Shown piece by piece: positions 61,982 to 64,000 of a stretch of 64,000 bases of DNA. Source of the stretch: Bryobacteraceae bacterium. GTDB lineage: Bacteria > Acidobacteriota > Terriglobia > Bryobacterales > Bryobacteraceae. The stretch covers positions 1 through 64,000 of the forward strand of contig JAIEPW010000052.1 in NCBI GenBank assembly GCA_019748195.1. Reading direction: 5' to 3'. The translations under genes were made by a program, and so were the position numbers. The notes under the pieces were generated by a model. That model searched no databases, was not told where the DNA came from, and was given only the letters and a program-made list of their open reading frames with translations. Position 1 is the stretch's first letter. Each line of letters opens with the position of its first letter.

Positions 61982-63565
61982 TTACGGCCGCACGCCCTCG
62001 ATGTTCAGCCTCATGCGGTACAACGCGCCGCGGGCGCACAGATACAGCGTCCGGCCGTCGTCCCCCCAGGCGAAATTGTGCGGATGCTTGGGCGGAATGA
62101 TGGTCCCCAGGTGCTTGCCCTGGGGCGACAGGATCCACAATCCGCCTGGTCCGGAAACGTACACGTGGCCGCGCTGGTCCACCTTCACGCCGTCGATCGC
62201 GTCTTCGCCCGGAGCGGACGTCATGTCGAAGAACCGCTTGCCGTCGCGGACCGAGCCGTCGGCCAGCACTTCATAGCGCATCACCACCTTCTTCTTCTCG
62301 TCCCAGTTGCCCACGTAGAGATACTTCTCGTCCGGGGATAATGCGATCCCGTTGGGCCCGGCGAACTCAGTGGACAGCAGCTTCAGTGCTCCGTTTCGCG
62401 CCGCGTACACGCCGCTGAAGGCGAGCTGCTTGCGCGGATCGTCGCCGAACTTCGGCAGCCCGAACGGCGGGTCGGTGAAGAACAGCGTGCCGTCGCTCCG
62501 GTACACCAGATCGTTGGGGCTGTTCAATCGCTTGCCTTCGTATGCCGCGGCCAGCTCGGTGACGCTGCCGTCTTTTTCCAGGCGCGCCACGCGCCGGTTG
62601 CCGTGCTCATTGATGGTCAGGCGGCCCTGGGGATCGAGCGTGAGCCCGTTCGAGCCCGGCTGCTTGTACTCGGCGATGTCCGCCCCCGCGTAGCCGCCCG
62701 GCTTGCGGAACACGCTCAACTCGCCCGCGCCCTCTTTCGGGAGAAACTTATAAATGGTGTTCGCGTTAGGATCGCTGAACAGCAGATAGCCCCCGTCGCG
62801 AACCCATACCGGACCCTCGGTGAACTGGAAGCCTTCGGCCAGCTTGTAGATCTTGGGATTCGCGGGCACGATGGCATCCAATGCGGGATCCACCCGCCGA
62901 ACTTCGACGTTCACTTCCGCCGCCGGGATGGCCACCGGACCCGGCGGCTCCTCAATAAACTCCAGCTTCGCCGAGCGCATGAAAATGTAGTTGGTCGGCG
63001 GGTTCGACACCGGCCCGTTGATGCCGAAGATCGCCAGTTGAATGGTCTGACCCGGCTGAACTGCGCGGCCGATCACCAGGCGGTTCACCGCGTTCCAACC
63101 GGCGATCACGCTGCCGCCGGATTGGCCGGAAGCTCGCGTCAGCTCTCCGTCCACCCAAATCTCCGCGTAATCGTCGAGCGAGGTTTCAAACACCGCGGTC
63201 CGCCCGCGCAGGTCCACTCCGGCGACGCGCTCCGGCACGGTGAGCCGGATGCGATACCAGTTGAAGCTCAGCCGGCCCGCGCCGCGCCGCGCGCTGAGCG
63301 ATTCCGGCGCGATCGCCGGCCAGGCGGAATCGTCGAACGCCGCTCCGCCCGCGTGCGGCTCAAAGTCGTAGGTCTTGTTGGGCGCGCCGGTCGGCTGGCC
63401 GTCAGGCCCGGCCAAGCGAAAGCCGGTCTCGACGATGCGGGTGTCGCTGTAGCGCCATTGCGCCTGCATCAGCTTGACGCCGCCGGCGGTGGCCAGGTCC
63501 ACCACCGCGCGAGGCAATTCCGCGAATACAGGCGCGGCAATCAGGAACAGCAGAACGTGTTTCAT
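61982..63565 (-). CDS. Exported SMP-30/gluconolactonase-like protein
   Basis: A 527-residue protein: signal peptide, then a galactose-binding-like jelly roll (about 70-210, with VFETSLDDYAEIWVDGEL), and then a six-bladed SMP-30 propeller (about 245-527) with FTEGPVWVRDGGYLLFSD, LNSPNDLVYRSDG, FAGPNGIALSPDE and DAIDGVKVDQRGHVYV supplying the Glu, Asn and Asp metal ligands. It probably hydrolyses a sugar lactone in the periplasm. ATG overlaps the stop of the cupin gene by four bases. Confidence 0.87.
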   Translation of the reverse strand: MKHVLLFLIAAPVFAELPRAVVDLATAGGVKLMQAQWRYSDTRIVETGFRLAGPDGQPTGAPNKTYDFEPHAGGAAFDDSAWPAIAPESLSARRGAGRLSFNWYRIRLTVPERVAGVDLRGRTAVFETSLDDYAEIWVDGELTRASGQSGGSVIAGWNAVNRLVIGRAVQPGQTIQLAIFGINGPVSNPPTNYIFMRSAKLEFIEEPPGPVAIPAAEVNVEVRRVDPALDAIVPANPKIYKLAEGFQFTEGPVWVRDGGYLLFSDPNANTIYKFLPKEGAGELSVFRKPGGYAGADIAEYKQPGSNGLTLDPQGRLTINEHGNRRVARLEKDGSVTELAAAYEGKRLNSPNDLVYRSDGTLFFTDPPFGLPKFGDDPRKQLAFSGVYAARNGALKLLSTEFAGPNGIALSPDEKYLYVGNWDEKKKVVMRYEVLADGSVRDGKRFFDMTSAPGEDAIDGVKVDQRGHVYVSGPGGLWILSPQGKHLGTIIPPKHPHNFAWGDDGRTLYLCARGALYRMRLNIEGVRP

Positions 63566-64000
63566 CGCGCCTTCACCACGTAGTACAGAAACGGATTGGT
63601 CACCTTCTGGAACCAGTGGGGGACGCCCGCGGGAATCACCACCACGTCGCCCTTGCGGATCCCGCGGGATTCGCCGCCGCGGATGGAAGCGCCGCGCAGC
63701 TCGCCGGGGGCGGTCTGCTTCGCGTCCACCGCCGTGCCGCCGGTCACCAGGGTCGCTTCGCCCTCCAGCACGTACAGGATGTCGGCGTCCTGCTCGTGGA
63801 TCTCGGCCACGCCCGCGGCCTCGCGGCGGCTGGCGTGAACCATGTACTTTTCGCCGGCGTCGAACAGCACCCCGCCTTTTTGGAACGCGCCCTCCACCTG
63901 GCCCTTTTCGAAGTAAGTCACTTGCGCCGGGCCATTGCCGATGGCGGCCGCGCCGGCCATGGCCAGTTCCTCGTCCTGCTGCGCGCTGTTGGCGCCGCTG
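63562..64000 (-). CDS. Cupin-fold protein, cut by the window edge
   Basis: A small cupin (LYVLEGEATLVTGG, GDVVVIPAGVPHWF). Conserved metal ligands appear partly present: HEQDADILYVLEGE offers one His and Glu, and VPHWF another His. The reading frame runs through the ATG at 63960 to the window end as SGANSAQQDEELAMA, which looks like the region after a signal peptide, so the true start lies beyond 64000. It is cotranscribed with the SMP-30 gene. Confidence 0.75.
   Translation of the reverse strand, partial: SGANSAQQDEELAMAGAAAIGNGPAQVTYFEKGQVEGAFQKGGVLFDAGEKYMVHASRREAAGVAEIHEQDADILYVLEGEATLVTGGTAVDAKQTAPGELRGASIRGGESRGIRKGDVVVIPAGVPHWFQKVTNPFLYYVVKAR

Noticed and set aside
1-64000. tRNA, rRNA, CRISPR arrays and insertion sequences
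   Set aside because: No tRNA arm pattern, rRNA block, regular repeat-spacer array or transposase frame was seen on reading both strands.

Overview
The window looks like chromosome of a GC-rich acidobacterium of the Bryobacterales/Solibacter type. The main evidence is a secreted protein with a TIGR03437 (Solibacter C-terminal) domain at 4.8-7.2 kb and a VWFA-related protein of the acidobacterial TIGR03436 type at 40.1-41.4 kb. A DNA-binding/transmembrane/beta-propeller fusion and many secreted hydrolases fit the same picture. Genes are packed in short operons with ATGA-type overlaps. No tRNA, rRNA, insertion sequence or CRISPR array was seen.

Left edge (0-3.2 kb): a slightly less GC-rich accessory patch with an N-terminally truncated phospholipase-D-like gene, an orphan HigA-type antitoxin, and a type IV toxin-antitoxin operon (AbiEi then AbiEii) with two inverted repeats at its promoter. 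Next come a GNAT acetyltransferase and a 1 kb gene-free stretch (3.7-4.8 kb). That stretch holds a terminator, a sigma70-like promoter and about 500 nt that look like a large structured RNA: its ends pair in two perfect long-range helices and it carries three GNRA-capped hairpins. A 33-residue membrane peptide ORF follows it.

4.8-26 kb: secreted and regulatory proteins, a thioesterase divergent from a fused indolepyruvate ferredoxin oxidoreductase, a metal-ligand-poor M28-like protein, a DinB protein, a polysaccharide deacetylase, a degenerate GGDEF protein, an SDR, the overlapping lysS-lolC/E-glycosyltransferase operon, and RNase R head to head with an adenosine-specific kinase. 26-35 kb: a decayed hicAB pair overlapping the end of an AidB-like acyl-CoA dehydrogenase, then a serine hydrolase operon. 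That operon includes a class A beta-lactamase-fold/M29 peptidase-fold fusion and two tandem paralogous membrane proteins, followed by a GH5 glycosidase and an M50 protease.

35-50 kb: a relic of a formamidopyrimidine-DNA glycosylase gene, a RibBA whose GTP cyclohydrolase II half has lost its core, an SDR-clpS pair, a VWA protein, a Cu+-ATPase, a multi-PAS histidine kinase, a DEAD-box helicase and a DUF72 protein. 50-54 kb: a three-gene cassette (LysM/peptidoglycan-binding protein, its diverged paralogue, a metzincin-type protease) and two tandem IPT/TIG-like secreted proteins. 54-64 kb: a lipoprotein/GT-C membrane glycosyltransferase/N-acetylglucosamine-kinase-like operon, an M20 peptidase, an aminotransferase, a DedA-rhodanese gene, an SMP-30 protein and a cupin cut by the window edge.

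The strongest candidate for something new is the DedA-rhodanese gene. An in-frame UGA sits exactly where the rhodanese catalytic cysteine belongs, coding resumes in the same frame for 42 codons, and a 7-bp stem-loop of bacterial SECIS type follows at the right distance, so it is a likely selenoprotein. The large structured RNA at 4.15-4.66 kb is the second. Neither could be searched against databases here.
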